A stretch of DNA of 64,000 nucleotides from Pyropia yezoensis (lineage: Eukaryota; Rhodophyta; Bangiophyceae; Bangiales; Bangiaceae): the NCBI GenBank assembly GCA_009829735.1, contig CM020620.1:27374951-27438950 (forward strand). The letters run 5' to 3'. The position numbers were made by a program, and so were the translations under genes. Every line of letters begins with the position of its first letter. Position 1 is the stretch's first letter. A model generated the notes under the pieces. That model saw only the letters and a program-made list of their open reading frames with translations. It was not told where the DNA came from and did no database searches. This document shows positions 13,394-24,300 of the stretch, piece by piece.

Positions 13394-14640
13394 AGTGTGT
13401 GGGGGGGCAGCAGGGGGGGTAACCACCGCCCGACCGACCAACCGACCGCCGGACCGGCGGGGGAGGCTGGTTCCCCGTTTTGAGTGGAAGGGCGACGACG
13501 GCAGGGCGGCACGCAGCGCGTGTGGCTACGGACGAACACCCATGGGTGGCCACCAGCCGCTGCCGCTGCGCTTGCCCCTTTTCGTCCGTGCACCGAAGCG
13601 CGCGCGCCCCCCCAACGGGGGCACAGACAGGCTGTGCCGCTCGCGCCGGGCGTTGGCTACCCGCCGCCCCTCCAGCCCCACACGCGCCTCGGACCGGTGC
13701 GGGTGTCGGCCAAACACTCACTCCAATGGCCTCTGCACGCTCTGGGCTGAGCACATCATCAAGGGGGGTGGGTGCCTTTTCGGCCCCAAACGGGTCGAGG
13801 GGGGGGGTTCTCCCCAAAGGGCGGCCGCAAGCAGCGAGGCCTCGAAGAAGGATGTTCGCACTGAGGGTGGGGGGTGGGGGGGATGCGGATGGGTGCCTTG
13901 AAAATCTGGATGAGCTGGCCACCCCCCATCCCACCCCCGCCCCTTGCACTGCCCCCGCGGTTGTGCGGTCCACCACATGAGCGTGGGGGGCACCCGCGGG
14001 CGATCGGCTGCAGCCGCCCCCCCCGCTGCCCCTGTGGGGGCTGCTCGGCGCCCCATGCGCCGCCCTTGTCCCCATCGGCCTGCCCTTCCCCCCCCCCGCG
14101 GGCGCGCGTGTGGCGGAGGCGGCTGCCGCCACCCCCGGGGGCGGGGGGGGAGGGGGGGGGCTCCGCCCAAACCGGCGGCTATAGGCGCGAAGGCCGGCCC
14201 CCCTCACAGAAAACTTTACTGGCTGCACTCTCGCGCCGCGCTCGATTGGGCAAGCCCGCCGCCGGCCGCGTTCCGCGCCGCGCCGCGCTGGGCGGTGGCC
14301 GTTTGGATGTGGCGCGAGGGCCAATCATCGCAACAAGGACGGCATGGGGACGCCGCACGCCCCTGCGCGGTGGTGGTCGAAGGGGGAAGGGGGGGGTGAG
14401 GGGGTAGGGTGGGGAGCGGGCCGCCGCCGCCACCGCGGCCGCCCCCACCCGCTGAGCTGCCGCGGCTACCGCGGCTACCCGAATGGGTGTCCATGAGCTA
14501 CTGGCCAAGCCCCCTCGCTGCGGTTCCACGAGTCCCCGTCACCGCCAACCGCTCCCCTTGCCCCTACCCGCGGACCCCACCCGCTGGCCACCCGCCCGCC
14601 TGCCCCGCGCGTGACTGCGACCGATGTCATCGCCGCCGGG
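13394..14640. other. Intergenic region, G/C-run rich
   Basis: This separates the CobT-like gene from the TATA box of the malectin-domain gene. Frames on both strands are Pro/Arg/Gly-rich shadows. I see no domain, RNA gene or repeat apart from short G and C runs. Confidence 0.5.
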
Positions 14641-14651
14641 ACGGGGTAGCG

Positions 14652-14659
14652 CTATAAAG
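14652..14659 (+). promoter_or_regulatory. TATA box of the malectin-domain gene
   Basis: CTATAAAG is the best TATA element in the window. It lies 291 bp before the chosen ATG at 14944, so the implied leader is about 260 nt. The ATG at 14672 would fall upstream of or at the expected start site and is not the translation start. Confidence 0.6.
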
Positions 14660-14943
14660 AGGGCGCGGGCCATGTTCCTCTTTGTCGGCATCGAGAGGAG
14701 CGACAACCCGCGCCGCCACCACGGACCGCCAGGCGGAGGCCGGCGCCAGCCCTCGCCGCGGGGGCCGTCGCTTCCCACCCTGCGCCCCGTTGCGTTGCGC
14801 TCGTGGCTTCCCGGTCCACCGCGGCAGCGGCGGTGCGACGAGCGCGGCGCTGGCGGGCGGCTAGACCGCTCCTTCCTCCCGCCCCCCACCGACACCCGAC
14901 CACCTGCTGTGCGTTCTCGCGCCGCGGCGGCCTCTCTTGGGCG

Positions 14944-16740
14944 ATGGCCGCGCAGACGGCCCCATTGCTGCGGCGGTGGACGGCGATGGCGCTGGTGGTG
15001 GTAGCGCTGGCGCTCATCGTGCTGCCTTCGTCGGGGGAGGTGACCGCCGCTACCACCTCCCGCCGCCACCATGGGGGCGGTGGTAGGCACCCCGTTGGCG
15101 TCGCGGGCACCAACCGTTACCTTTACGGGTACAACTGGTACTACGGCCGCCGGCACTATCGGGGCGGTTGGACCTATGGTTACCATCAGCCTCGCAGAAG
15201 CTCGTCGGGGTCGAGCTCGTCGGGGTCGAGCTCGTCGGGCACGCGATGGGAGCGCTCGGGAAAATCTACGCCAACGCCTACGCCTACGCCTGTGCCGACC
15301 CGTACACCTTTGTCTGTGCCGATGCAGCTGGCAAAGGCCATCAAAGTCAATGTGGGCGGCCGCGCGACGGGTGGGTTTGCGGCGGACCGCGGGTGGACGG
15401 TGCGGGGTTGGTCGACCACCCGTGACTGGCGGTCTGTGCAGGTGTACCGAACGGCGGGCCTGCCGAGATCGCTCTACACCTCCTTCCGTTCCGCGATGTC
15501 GTCTTCCTCCTTTGTCTACTCCTTTCACGTCCCGGCGGGCACCTACACGGTGCGCCTTCACTTTGTGGAGATCGACCGTTACGCCATGAGCTGGGGCAGG
15601 CGCGTCTTCTTTGTGACGCTCGAAGGCGTGCGCGTCCTGCGTGACTATGACATCTACCGAGATGTGGGCGCGTACGCGCCGTCCATCAAGACATTTACCA
15701 CCACCGTGAGCGACGGGGTCCTGGACATTGGCTTTCACAGCGTGGCGCGCAACGCGGTGGTGTCGGCCATCGAGGTGCATGCGGCGCCGCAGGAGCGGGA
15801 CCCGCCGACACCGTCGCCATCGGCAAGCGCCACCCCCACACGGGTACCATCGGCGAGCGCCACCCCCACGCAGGTGCCCACTGCATCTCCGGAGGCCGTG
15901 GTTACCACACCGAGTCCCACCTCCATCGGTACCAAGAGGCCCCGTGTCGAGAGCAACGATCTCAAGCGCAACCTCTTGTATGCCAAGAAGTCAATGGACA
16001 AGGGGGTCGTTGGTAACGCTGCCAGGTGCAACGTTCAACCAGAGGACTGCGCCACAACAAGAACGGCCATCGTGGACCGTTATCTCGTCAACCAGTGCCT
16101 GCCGCATCGCAAACGCGGTAAGCTGGTTGCCACCGCCGCCACCCTCACCGTTGCCCTCTCCGTTATCGGGGCACACGGCTGCTGCGCTCATGAATTGGAG
16201 CGGGAGGAGCTCCTGCAGCTGGCCATGGTCCTCGCGTCGACCGACACCTGTATCGACGGGATGTCACTGCCAGAGGGGGTTGTCACCACTACACCCCACA
16301 ACAGCACCACGGTGCCGCCCCCGTCCAACGTGACGGTGCCATCGATCGACGCTGGTGTCACGGCGCTGCAGTTTCTTGACACCTTCGACGATGAGCCCGC
16401 GCCCGGGGTGGTCGTGCCCGAGACAGTGGAGCGAGGGCAGTTGACGTCGGCGGCTTCCGACGTGGCAGGGCACGAACGCCAGCAGACCCAGGGCCATTCA
16501 CTGCCTGGCAGGGCTGACCGCGTGCTCGGGCCTTCATCGGCAAGGGCAACCGTCGTCCTGGAATTCGTCTCCCAGCCCGCAGACCTACATGTCTATGACC
16601 AGCACCACCAGCACATGTTCAACTTCAATGGTCTCGGCTGCTGCGACTACGCCTGCTGGATCGTAGCGGACGTCTTTCCATTCTTCACGCTCGAGGAGTG
16701 CTGCAACGGGGGCCTCAAGGCCCTCAAGCACTGTAAGTAG
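14944..16740 (+). CDS. Secreted malectin-domain protein with Cys-rich C-terminus
   Basis: The product is 598 residues. Residues 13-30 form a hydrophobic signal segment (MALVVVALALIVLP). Then come a Tyr/Gly/His-rich stretch (NRYLYGYNWYYGRRHY, 58-72), a Ser/Gly repeat and a TPTPTPTP linker. Residues about 131-281 form a malectin-like carbohydrate-binding domain: KAIKVNVGGRATGGFAADRG, YTVRLHFVEID, RVFFVTLEGVRVLRDYDI, KTFTTTVSDGVLDIGF and VVSAIEVHA. A second Thr/Pro/Ser linker follows with two copies of PSASATPT. The C-terminal part has a hydrophobic segment (LVATAATLTVALSVIGAHG) and ends in a Cys-rich region with GCCDYACW and EECCNGG. Likely role: cell-wall or extracellular glycan binding. The C-terminal Cys module is not one I recognise. 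The start is the first in-frame ATG after the TATA box. Confidence 0.8.
   Translation: MAAQTAPLLRRWTAMALVVVALALIVLPSSGEVTAATTSRRHHGGGGRHPVGVAGTNRYLYGYNWYYGRRHYRGGWTYGYHQPRRSSSGSSSSGSSSSGTRWERSGKSTPTPTPTPVPTRTPLSVPMQLAKAIKVNVGGRATGGFAADRGWTVRGWSTTRDWRSVQVYRTAGLPRSLYTSFRSAMSSSSFVYSFHVPAGTYTVRLHFVEIDRYAMSWGRRVFFVTLEGVRVLRDYDIYRDVGAYAPSIKTFTTTVSDGVLDIGFHSVARNAVVSAIEVHAAPQERDPPTPSPSASATPTRVPSASATPTQVPTASPEAVVTTPSPTSIGTKRPRVESNDLKRNLLYAKKSMDKGVVGNAARCNVQPEDCATTRTAIVDRYLVNQCLPHRKRGKLVATAATLTVALSVIGAHGCCAHELEREELLQLAMVLASTDTCIDGMSLPEGVVTTTPHNSTTVPPPSNVTVPSIDAGVTALQFLDTFDDEPAPGVVVPETVERGQLTSAASDVAGHERQQTQGHSLPGRADRVLGPSSARATVVLEFVSQPADLHVYDQHHQHMFNFNGLGCCDYACWIVADVFPFFTLEECCNGGLKALKHCK
15197..15239 (+). 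repeat. Short in-frame tandem repeat, 15-bp unit
   Basis: The unit TCGTCGGGGTCGAGC occurs nearly three times and encodes Ser/Gly repeats in the linker between the Tyr-rich segment and the malectin domain. Confidence 0.8.
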
Positions 16741-17480
16741 ATACGTGCGGAGCAGGGGACAGAACAACAAGGAGGCCGCCACAGTGGTGGGGCTGCTGAC
16801 GGCAGATGGGAGTGGTGGGGGGGGGGTGCTTGAGAGCGAGCCGGCGGATGCAAGTGGTGGGGTGTGAGCAGGAAGAAAGGCCGATACTAAAGGTGGATTC
16901 CCCTTAGCTAGGCCGGTTTGCACGGCCCAGTTGCTACCGGTCGTAGCTCAGGCGCTACTACCCTGTTTTGCTTGCTGTACAAGGCATGCATGAGAAATAC
17001 TTCCGCGTCACGAGCCCCGTGAAGTCGGGCACTTTTTTGCACTTAAATTTAGTGCACGCTCGCACCATATGGTAAAGACGCCTCGAGAACCTCGGGTGTG
17101 GCGTAGTGGAGGAGGTGTGACGTCGGGTTCGCGGGCGCTTAGGGGCATCGACTTTGTCTTTGTGCTGAGACGATGGGGCGGCACTGACATGCTGTGTTGC
17201 CGGTCACTCTCTCGTCCCATGTATGTGTGCGTGTCCCATCTTGGTCTAGCTGCTGAAGTCGCTTCGTAGTGCTCGTCTGGTTCGCTCGTCCAGGAAAGAG
17301 CTTAAACAGACGCTTGTGACGAAGGATAGGAGGTGCGTTTGTGTGCAGGTGCCTGGATTATGCTTGCCGCATGATGTTGTTCATGCGTATCCCCTACTAC
17401 CCAGTCACGAAAACTGCCAGCTTCGCTGTATATGTCACAAGACGGCTATCCGTAAAGAGTATTCTCGATTATAAGTTCGC
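16741..17480. other. Intergenic region, lower GC
   Basis: This lies between the malectin gene and the transposon block. I see no gene. The drop in GC from about 16,900 marks the edge of the host gene cluster. Confidence 0.5.
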
Positions 17481-17489
17481 GTGACATGT

Positions 17490-17960
17490 ATTCGGCGGAC
17501 CCGTCGGATATATTTCTGTGGCGCTGTGACTTCCCGCACCGCAGCGCTTCACCTCCCGCCGCCGCGGACCCTTTACTTGCGGCTCCCCCCTACCCTCTCT
17601 TCCACCACACCGTTCGAGGCCTTCTACAGCAGGCAGCCCCGCGTGACGCACCTCCGCGTGATCGGATGCACCATCTGGGCCTACAGCCCCAAGCAAATCC
17701 GCAGCAAGATGCAGCCACGGGCGCGGGATGTTCATCGGGTACGGCATCAATCAGAGCGACTGCCGCGTCTTGATTGACGGCCGCGTCGAGACGCGCTGGG
17801 ACGTGAGGCGTGAAGAGAACCCCCGCAACAAGACGGGATGTCGATGCCTCTGAAGAGGAGGACGCGACGGAGGGCGCCGCCCCTGTCGGTGGGAGTGAGA
17901 CTGGGGATTTTTCCAGCGAGGAAGACGCGGACGACGTATCTGCCCCCGTGGAGGAGGGCA
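17490..17960 (+). pseudogene. Ty1/Copia polyprotein remnant (end of integrase and linker)
   Basis: One frame reads TPFEAFYSRQPRVTHLRVIG, then AYSPKQIRSKMQPRAR, the segment of Copia polyproteins just after the integrase core. The next part (MFIGYGINQSDCRVLIDGR) is in a different frame, and the acidic linker (DASEEEDATEG) is in a third, so the copy has at least two frameshifts. No Copia LTR, protease or reverse transcriptase is seen next to it. It is an old fragment. Confidence 0.7.
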
Positions 17961-18063
17961 CGGCGCCGGCGCCAATTGCTGACGTTGTGGCCGCCGCGCG
18001 CAACCTCGTCGAAAACCCCGGGGCTCTCCCTCTGGCGGTACGGAGCGCCGCCAAGCACCTCGG
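17961..18063 (+). pseudogene. Tc1/mariner-like transposase remnant, left part
   Basis: The frame reading DVVAAARNLVENPGALPLAV then RSAAKHLG resembles the helix-turn-helix part of Tc1-type transposases. It runs into the LTR of element 1. Its continuation is at 27777-27935: removing element 1 and one copy of the CTCGG duplication makes a continuous frame (AAKHLG followed by LSSWAAKK). Confidence 0.55.
18059..18063 (+). repeat. Target-site duplication of element 1, left copy (CTCGG)
   Basis: CTCGG directly precedes the TGTAG start of the left LTR and is repeated directly after the CTACA end of the right LTR. Confidence 0.95.
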
Positions 18064-18755
18064 TGTAGTGGTTTTACGTGCCTTAGGCGCGTAGCACCCA
18101 GAACACACAGAGAAGCAACCCACCAAGAACGCGGGGAGACAGGAGAGATACCGAACCGCCGACCGCCTGGCTGGTTCACGCGGGGATCCGCGACCAGGAC
18201 GACAGTGTTCAAGCACACGCAAGTCTGTTTTTTTTTCGAAGGGGGAAGCAACGCGCACCCCCACGCACACTCTTACCCTCTCTCACCCGCACCCAGCAAC
18301 CCTCCACACCGGGCCACGTGCGGGCCAATCAAACCCCTCCAACATGTCCGGAGGGCCCCCTCCCCCACGGATCATCCCTGCCAGCGGGGCAGGAACCTCC
18401 AAGATACGGGGAAGAGGAGCCCCGCCGGACATCAGTGCCAACACTCAAGATCTCCCCAATCTCACAATCGCTTAAAATACACAATCACAGTCCCAACCCC
18501 AAATGCATCCCATCCCGGATCACTGACCAATGGCCAGTTCCGGTCAGGGGAAATTCCCATACACTGGAGATCCCAACATGGGCTCCAAAACCAATGGCGA
18601 CCCGATCTCATCTCCATAGGAGGGGACCAATCGGAAGCCAGTAAAATCCGAAGGGGGCAAATCGGCCCCGTCCTCCTCACTAGGAAGGTGGGCACAGGGG
18701 TACGACGCGATCTCTACGAGGTCCCCCCAGGTGGAGGGCCCATAGGGTCCCTACA
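18064..18755 (-). repeat. 3' LTR of element 1
   Basis: It is 692 bp with TGTAG...CTACA ends and aligns over its full length with 27085-27776. In element orientation it is preceded by the purine-rich GGAGGTGTGGGAAG, the likely polypurine tract. Confidence 0.95.
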
Positions 18756-19288
18756 CTTCCCACACCTCCAGGGGGTTGCGACCCGCGACCCGGACACCGG
18801 GGCAAAAATCTCCCGGGTGCCCAACGGGCGGCAAAGGCAATGCCACTTGGCAACATGCCGTCCCCACCTCCGAGTGTACCCATCCCACGGCCCAATGGTT
18901 TCCTCCCTTGGGGAGACAATCGTGGCCGCCCCCGTCGAGCGACAGGGGGGATACGTGGAGACACCCCCTCCAAGCCACCACCTGAGGGGTGGGGGATGCA
19001 ACAAGGATGGAGCCCGTCTCCTCCCACGGCCCTGCCCGCACGGGGTGGAGACGTGAGGGGCTGGCTCCCCTAGCTTAGCCGAGAGCGCGGGGTATTCACC
19101 CGTTTGGGGGTGACCCGAGAAGGGGGGTCTACAACGGGTGCCCGCCGCGAGGGCGGCCACGGTCTTCTCCCCTCCTTCGTCGCCTCTCGCTTCCACCGGC
19201 CGGCGTGCATCCCCCTCTTCCTCACCCTAAGGGCGGGGGCAGCATCCACGTACTTTCCCTCGTCGTCTCCTGTGGAGAGCGGCCAGTC

Positions 19289-20356
19289 ATGGCTTCCCCG
19301 TCGGGGTCATCGGACCACAACGCCACCATGGGTGACGGCGGCGGACCCGTTTCCCTGTCGGCTCCTTCCTCCCCCCGTGGCCTTTCGGCCACGCGGATGC
19401 CACCCGCCGCTCCGGGCGATGTCCTTACGGACGACGCCGGGAGCGGCCGGGGTGATGCCGGTCCGGCTTCGCCGGCCGAGGTACCTGTACCACCGTTGGC
19501 GGACTCGGAGGGGCCTGGCCCCTTCCGGGAGGTAGCCCCTTTTTCGAGGGAGTGGCCCTACCCACACCCTCTTCCCTGCGTGGTCACCGACCGCTGGGTT
19601 CATGTCAAACTCCGCCGTATGGCGGGCGTTTGGACGACGTTTCGTCATCTCTTCCCGGACCTATATGAGGTCCTCATTGGTACTCCCACGGACTACCCGG
19701 TCCTCCGCTTTGCGGATGATTGGAAGGTGGCCCGGCAGATGGAGGAAGCGTGTGACCGCCCTTCTCTGCCGAAGGGAGCTATGCCGGTCTTTGACCTGGC
19801 ATACTATCCGGAGCCGCTCCCTCCCATTGGGGAGCGCCCGCGGGGATACATCCTGCGCCAAGCGCTGGCAGAGCATCGACATCGCCGGCGCCATGGCAGT
19901 TTATCCTGCGCAGAGCAGCGGGAGGTCGAGGGCTTCACCCACGAAGACCGGCTGAAGTACTCCCCGGTCGTCTCCACCTGGTGGAGTGAGTACGAGGTGC
20001 CTTGCGGCATGGCCGCGCGGATTGGCAACCGTGTCGCTCTCCGGGGTAGTCGGCTCATGGCCGACGGACCAGACTCCGCGGCCAGGGCTACAGTGAACGC
20101 CTGCTGGCTTGTCGAGGTGGCGGATGTAATGCTTTTATCCGGCCTGTTCTATGGCCATTCCTGGCTTATCCCTCTTCCTCTGCTTTGGGTTCTCAAGGAG
20201 AGTCCGATTGACGTCCTTTGCCCTGACCACCCTGACCGGGCGGCATACCTTCGGGCCCTTCTTCTCCTCCTTGAGGAGGTACATCTTAAGGCTATACCCT
20301 CGTATATGGGTCTTCCCTTCCGGCCTCGCTTGCTGGTACGGTGCTCGCGGTCTTAG
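19289..20356 (+). CDS. Element 1 antisense ORF 1 (aORF1-A)
   Basis: The ATG at 19289 (CAGTCATGG) opens 355 residues ending in TAG, on the strand opposite gag-pol, between pol and the 3' LTR. After a Pro/Ser/Gly-rich N-terminus the protein has WVHVKLRRMAGVWTTFRHLF, a segment with TWWSEYEVPCGMAARIGN, and a hydrophobic, Leu-rich C-terminus (LLLLLEEVHLKAIPSYMG). The TWWSEYEVPCG block matches EWWPQVEVPYG in aORF1 of elements 2/3, and LLLLEEVHLK matches LTLLEEMVRLHK at the aORF1/aORF2 junction there. I know no family for it. The homology between two divergent gypsy families argues that it is or was a real gene. Confidence 0.65.
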   Translation: MASPSGSSDHNATMGDGGGPVSLSAPSSPRGLSATRMPPAAPGDVLTDDAGSGRGDAGPASPAEVPVPPLADSEGPGPFREVAPFSREWPYPHPLPCVVTDRWVHVKLRRMAGVWTTFRHLFPDLYEVLIGTPTDYPVLRFADDWKVARQMEEACDRPSLPKGAMPVFDLAYYPEPLPPIGERPRGYILRQALAEHRHRRRHGSLSCAEQREVEGFTHEDRLKYSPVVSTWWSEYEVPCGMAARIGNRVALRGSRLMADGPDSAARATVNACWLVEVADVMLLSGLFYGHSWLIPLPLLWVLKESPIDVLCPDHPDRAAYLRALLLLLEEVHLKAIPSYMGLPFRPRLLVRCSRS

Positions 20357-21088
20357 ACATCCGAGGGTGCCCTCCTCTTGGAGGAGGGGTTGGGGCATGA
20401 GGAGCTCCCTTATGCTCCTGGCGTGGAATCCAACACCCGGGTCCTTGCCCCGGAGACCCGTATGGAGGAGGAGCAACCCCGCCTCCCTGGTTTTGGCCAG
20501 GAGCGGTATGGTCCCTCCTTACTGCCAAACTCTCCTAAGGGGAGCTCCGGAGAGCGTGGGTCCGCGGGCTCATCCGGCGGTAGGTATTTTAGACCTCCTC
20601 CGCCACAGAGCTTTTCTCCGGGGGGGGAGATCCGGGCGCCGGGTGGCCGCCGTGTTCTTGTGCCGGAGCCTGTAGCTCCGTTCCGCTGGGGGGGCTCGCC
20701 TTTGGCGTTGCCCCGTCCCATCCCGGGTACTACTGTGGCCGCTTTGGGGCAGGTATTTGACACGCCCCCTCCTGCCCTTCGGGATGCCGTCCAGGACTCC
20801 CTTGTGATGGGGTTATGCCGGGCCTACACGGGCCTAGCCAACGATCTGGCGGCGATACTCGCCACCCGTGGAGACTGGCGAGACATCCCTCCGGTGATTT
20901 TGCCACTTCTTTCTCGGGAGGCGCTCGCAGAGAGCCTGGATCGGGAGCTGGGGAGAGCCAACATGGATACCATGTTGCAGGTCCCCAGTCTTTCGCTCCA
21001 TGGTGCCGCCGAGGCAGCTTACGGTGGAGGGGGGAATGGCCCTCGTTACTGCACTGCTTCCCATTCTGACGAGAAGTGGGGGTATTAG
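20357..21088 (+). CDS. Element 1 antisense ORF 2 (aORF2-A), in frame after the aORF1 stop
   Basis: Directly after the aORF1 TAG the same frame stays open to a TAG at 21086-21088. EEGLGHEELPYAPGV matches REGLGIGDYPYAPGV of aORF2 in elements 2/3. The rest is Pro/Gly-rich, followed by a helical segment (ALRDAVQDSLVMGLCRAY). No ATG lies at the frame start, so it would need readthrough of the TAG or the stop is a mutation. Function unknown. Confidence 0.5.
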   Translation, partial: TSEGALLLEEGLGHEELPYAPGVESNTRVLAPETRMEEEQPRLPGFGQERYGPSLLPNSPKGSSGERGSAGSSGGRYFRPPPPQSFSPGGEIRAPGGRRVLVPEPVAPFRWGGSPLALPRPIPGTTVAALGQVFDTPPPALRDAVQDSLVMGLCRAYTGLANDLAAILATRGDWRDIPPVILPLLSREALAESLDRELGRANMDTMLQVPSLSLHGAAEAAYGGGGNGPRYCTASHSDEKWGY

Positions 21089-21328
21089 TCTGCATAGTCT
21101 TCCCCCTCGACGAGGGGCGTTGTGTGTTTCCTTTCTTCCGTACGAGAAGGAGGGACGAGGGATAGTTTTGCATTGGTTTCCACCTTTCCCATAGGGACTG
21201 GCTCAGCCGTATTCCCCCTCTTTGTCTGGGGGCTGATTATCACTCTTCTTCCTTCGTTCCCCCTTGGGGGAACAGTCGGGACCCTTGGTCCCGTCCCTTA
21301 ATGGGGAGCTCATGCCTTTGGGTATAGT

Positions 21329-24300
21329 TCAGCAGGGCCGCCCGTGGCACACCCTTCTTGGGTGCCAAGTATCCCCTTCGGGACCGTGGCCAAACCACCG
21401 CACCCGGAAGTCCAAGTCCGGCTTCCCGTCTTCATCCTCCACCCACTGATGGCCGACGATCTGTTGCGAACACGTCCTTCCCCGGGGATTCCTCGGGGCA
21501 TTCGTTGAACGCGTCCCGGGCTTCCACTGCCCGCACCCGTACTGGATCCCCTGCCTTAGACGGGGGAGCACGTGTGATATGTCTTTACCCTGGGTCTGCT
21601 CTCCCGTAGGTGTTTCAATAAGAAACCGCTGCCCGTCTGTACGTAGCACCATATACGGTCCATTCGTCCTTGAAGACATTTTCGTCCGCCCCTTAGCATA
21701 GGATTTCACATAAACCCGATCTCCTTGAGACATGGTCTCTTTGTCTTGTTGAATACCCGCGCCATAAACACGTTTGTAGGCCTCTTGGGCCTTATCCAAA
21801 TTCTTTCTAATCCGGGGGACTAGGTGGCGCATTTCCTTCACATATTGAACCGCCGCCGTATCGGCGTCAGGCTCTTCCGTGTCCACAGAGCGTACCTTAG
21901 GTAAGCGCTCAATATTCGAGGCTTGCAAGCGCGGAGGGCTAACAAAAGTCATTGGGGCTACCCCAGTGCTCGAATGCACCTGCATATTATATGCAGTCGT
22001 CAGGAGGGACACATAGCGATCCCATTCCCGCGGGTGCTCGGACGAATACGTCCGTAGCTGCCGCATGATTGTCTTGTTATACCGTTCCACTTGACCGTTG
22101 GTCTGTGGGTGATACGGAGTCGTATAGTTTGTGGAGATCCCTAGGAGCCCCATGACTCCTAGGAAATAGACGGCCGCAAACTGAGGTCCGTTGTCCGTCA
22201 GAGTGGAATCCGGGATGCCATAGGCAGCCACCCAATAATCGATAAAAGCAGATGCTACCCCAAGGGCAGTCGTGTCCGATAGTGGGACCGCCCTCACCAG
22301 TTTTGGTGAACCGGTCGCACATTACCAGGAGCGTGGTGTGCCCATTCTCCGTCTTCGGAAGGGGACTCAGCAAATCCATGGCCACCGATTGGAATGGCTC
22401 ATGGGCGGGGAATAGTTTCATAGGAGACTTACGCCTCCTATCCGATATACGGTTCTTGGTGCATCCTGGGAAGTTATAGACGTACCCGTATACATCCGCC
22501 ACTAGGGCGGGCCAAGAAAAATACTGGCGCATCGTCCAGTTCATCTTCCGGGAACCCGGATGACCCGCCGTAGGCGCGTCATGATAAATTTCCAGAACAC
22601 GCTTCCTCAGTGAGTCCGGGATGACCCATTGGTTATTCCCCCCGAGCAGGGAGTGGCGACACAGTACACCATCGTCGTCTTCGAAGAAGAAGGCGTTCCG
22701 CTGCCAACGGGCATCCTTTGGAGGGATGAGAGGCCCCTTCATCCGGCGTTGCTTGCAGAATTTATCAGTGACGTGGGCCTCAATGAGCTCTCGAAGCGTA
22801 ATCTTCCCGAGGCCCTTAGGGATTCGGTCTGTGAGGGCCTTTGCTGACCGAGTCACCGCCAACACGGGTATCTGGTCATCTAGAGATGTCCTATTCAAGC
22901 CATCCGTAGGAAGGCGAGACAGGGCATCAGCCATTTTGTTGTCCTTCCCCGGTTTTTGCTTAATTTTGTACGAGAATTCCGCCAAGCGGAGCCTCCAGCC
23001 CGTAAGGCGTCGATTAGGGCTATTGCTTGTCATCACAGAAGTGAGGGCAGAATGGTCACAGCGCACCAGAATTTCGGATCCTTCCAAGAAGGAACGCAGG
23101 TAGGTCACTGACCATACCACTCCGGGGGCCTTAGTTTCTGTGGCACAATAGTTCCGTTCGGCCGAGGATAGACCCCGACAAAAATACCCAACGGGGACAT
23201 ACTTTCCGTCCTCTTGTTGTTGCAGCAAGGCACAGCCCCGTTGCTCATAGCTGGCGTCCACCTCCAAAATATAATGGGCTCCCGCCCGAGGGATGGCCAA
23301 AAAAGGAGGCTTCAAGAGGCAGTCGCGAAGCTCCTCGAACGCCGCTTGAGTCTCCTCCGTCGGAGGAGGCGGTTCCCTGGCTAGGTGCGTACTAGTCAGC
23401 ACGTTCAGCGGTCGAGGGATACGGGCAGAATTCGGGACAAACCTTCGGTATACCCCACACATGCCCAAGAAGCTCTTCAGCCGCGTTTGTGTACGCGGAT
23501 AATGCAACCCCTTCAGGGCTTTGGTATTCTTCTCATTCACGGCCACCCGCCCTGGGCGGATGACATGTCCCAAATGTTCGACCTCCGTCTGAAAGATGTG
23601 GCACTTGAACGCCTTCAGCGATACGCCGTTCTCCTTGAGGAGACTCAAAACGTGTTCCAAAAGGTGCAGGTGCTCCTCGTCAGAACGAGAAAAGACGATA
23701 ACATCGTCTAAGTATACGAGGCAGGTCTGCCACTTCACACCAGCCAGGATAATATCCATAGCTCTCAGGAACGCCGCTGGAGCGTTGCAGAGCCCAAAGG
23801 GCAGCCGCGTACATCGCCATATGCCGTTATGGCACGAAAATGCCGTCAGGTGCTTATCCTCTGGTGCAATAAGAATTTGCCAATATCCAGCGTTACAATC
23901 TAGGGTGCTAAACACCCTCGCCTCCCCTAGGGAGTCCAAACATTCATCCATCCTCGGGATGGGATAAGCGTCGTTCACCCTGACGAGGTTAAGCGGCCGG
24001 TAGTCAATACAAAACCGGGGCGCACCGTCCGACTTCGGGACGATTACCACGGGACTAGCCCACTCGCCCTCGGCGGGATCAATAACTTCGAGTTTTCGCA
24101 TCCGTTCCACTTGTTTCCCTTCCAACTGGCGATGCTTGTGCCCCGCCTTGTAGGGATGTTGCTTTACCGGGGTTGCCCCGGGTTTTAAGCGGATACGGTG
24201 CACGGTATTCTTGATGAGTCCAAGAGTACCATCCCATAGGGATTTGCATTTCTCCACCAGCTCCAAAAGCTGGCCACGTAGGGCTTCAGGGACCTCTCCT

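Noticed and set aside
12834..14324. 496-codon minus-strand frame over the CobT-like gene
   Set aside because: Arg/Pro-rich composition and no motif. CobT motifs lie on the other strand.
13480..14407. Several long overlapping frames downstream of the CobT-like gene
   Set aside because: All are Arg/Pro/Gly-rich with no recognisable segment, typical of GC-rich intergenic DNA.
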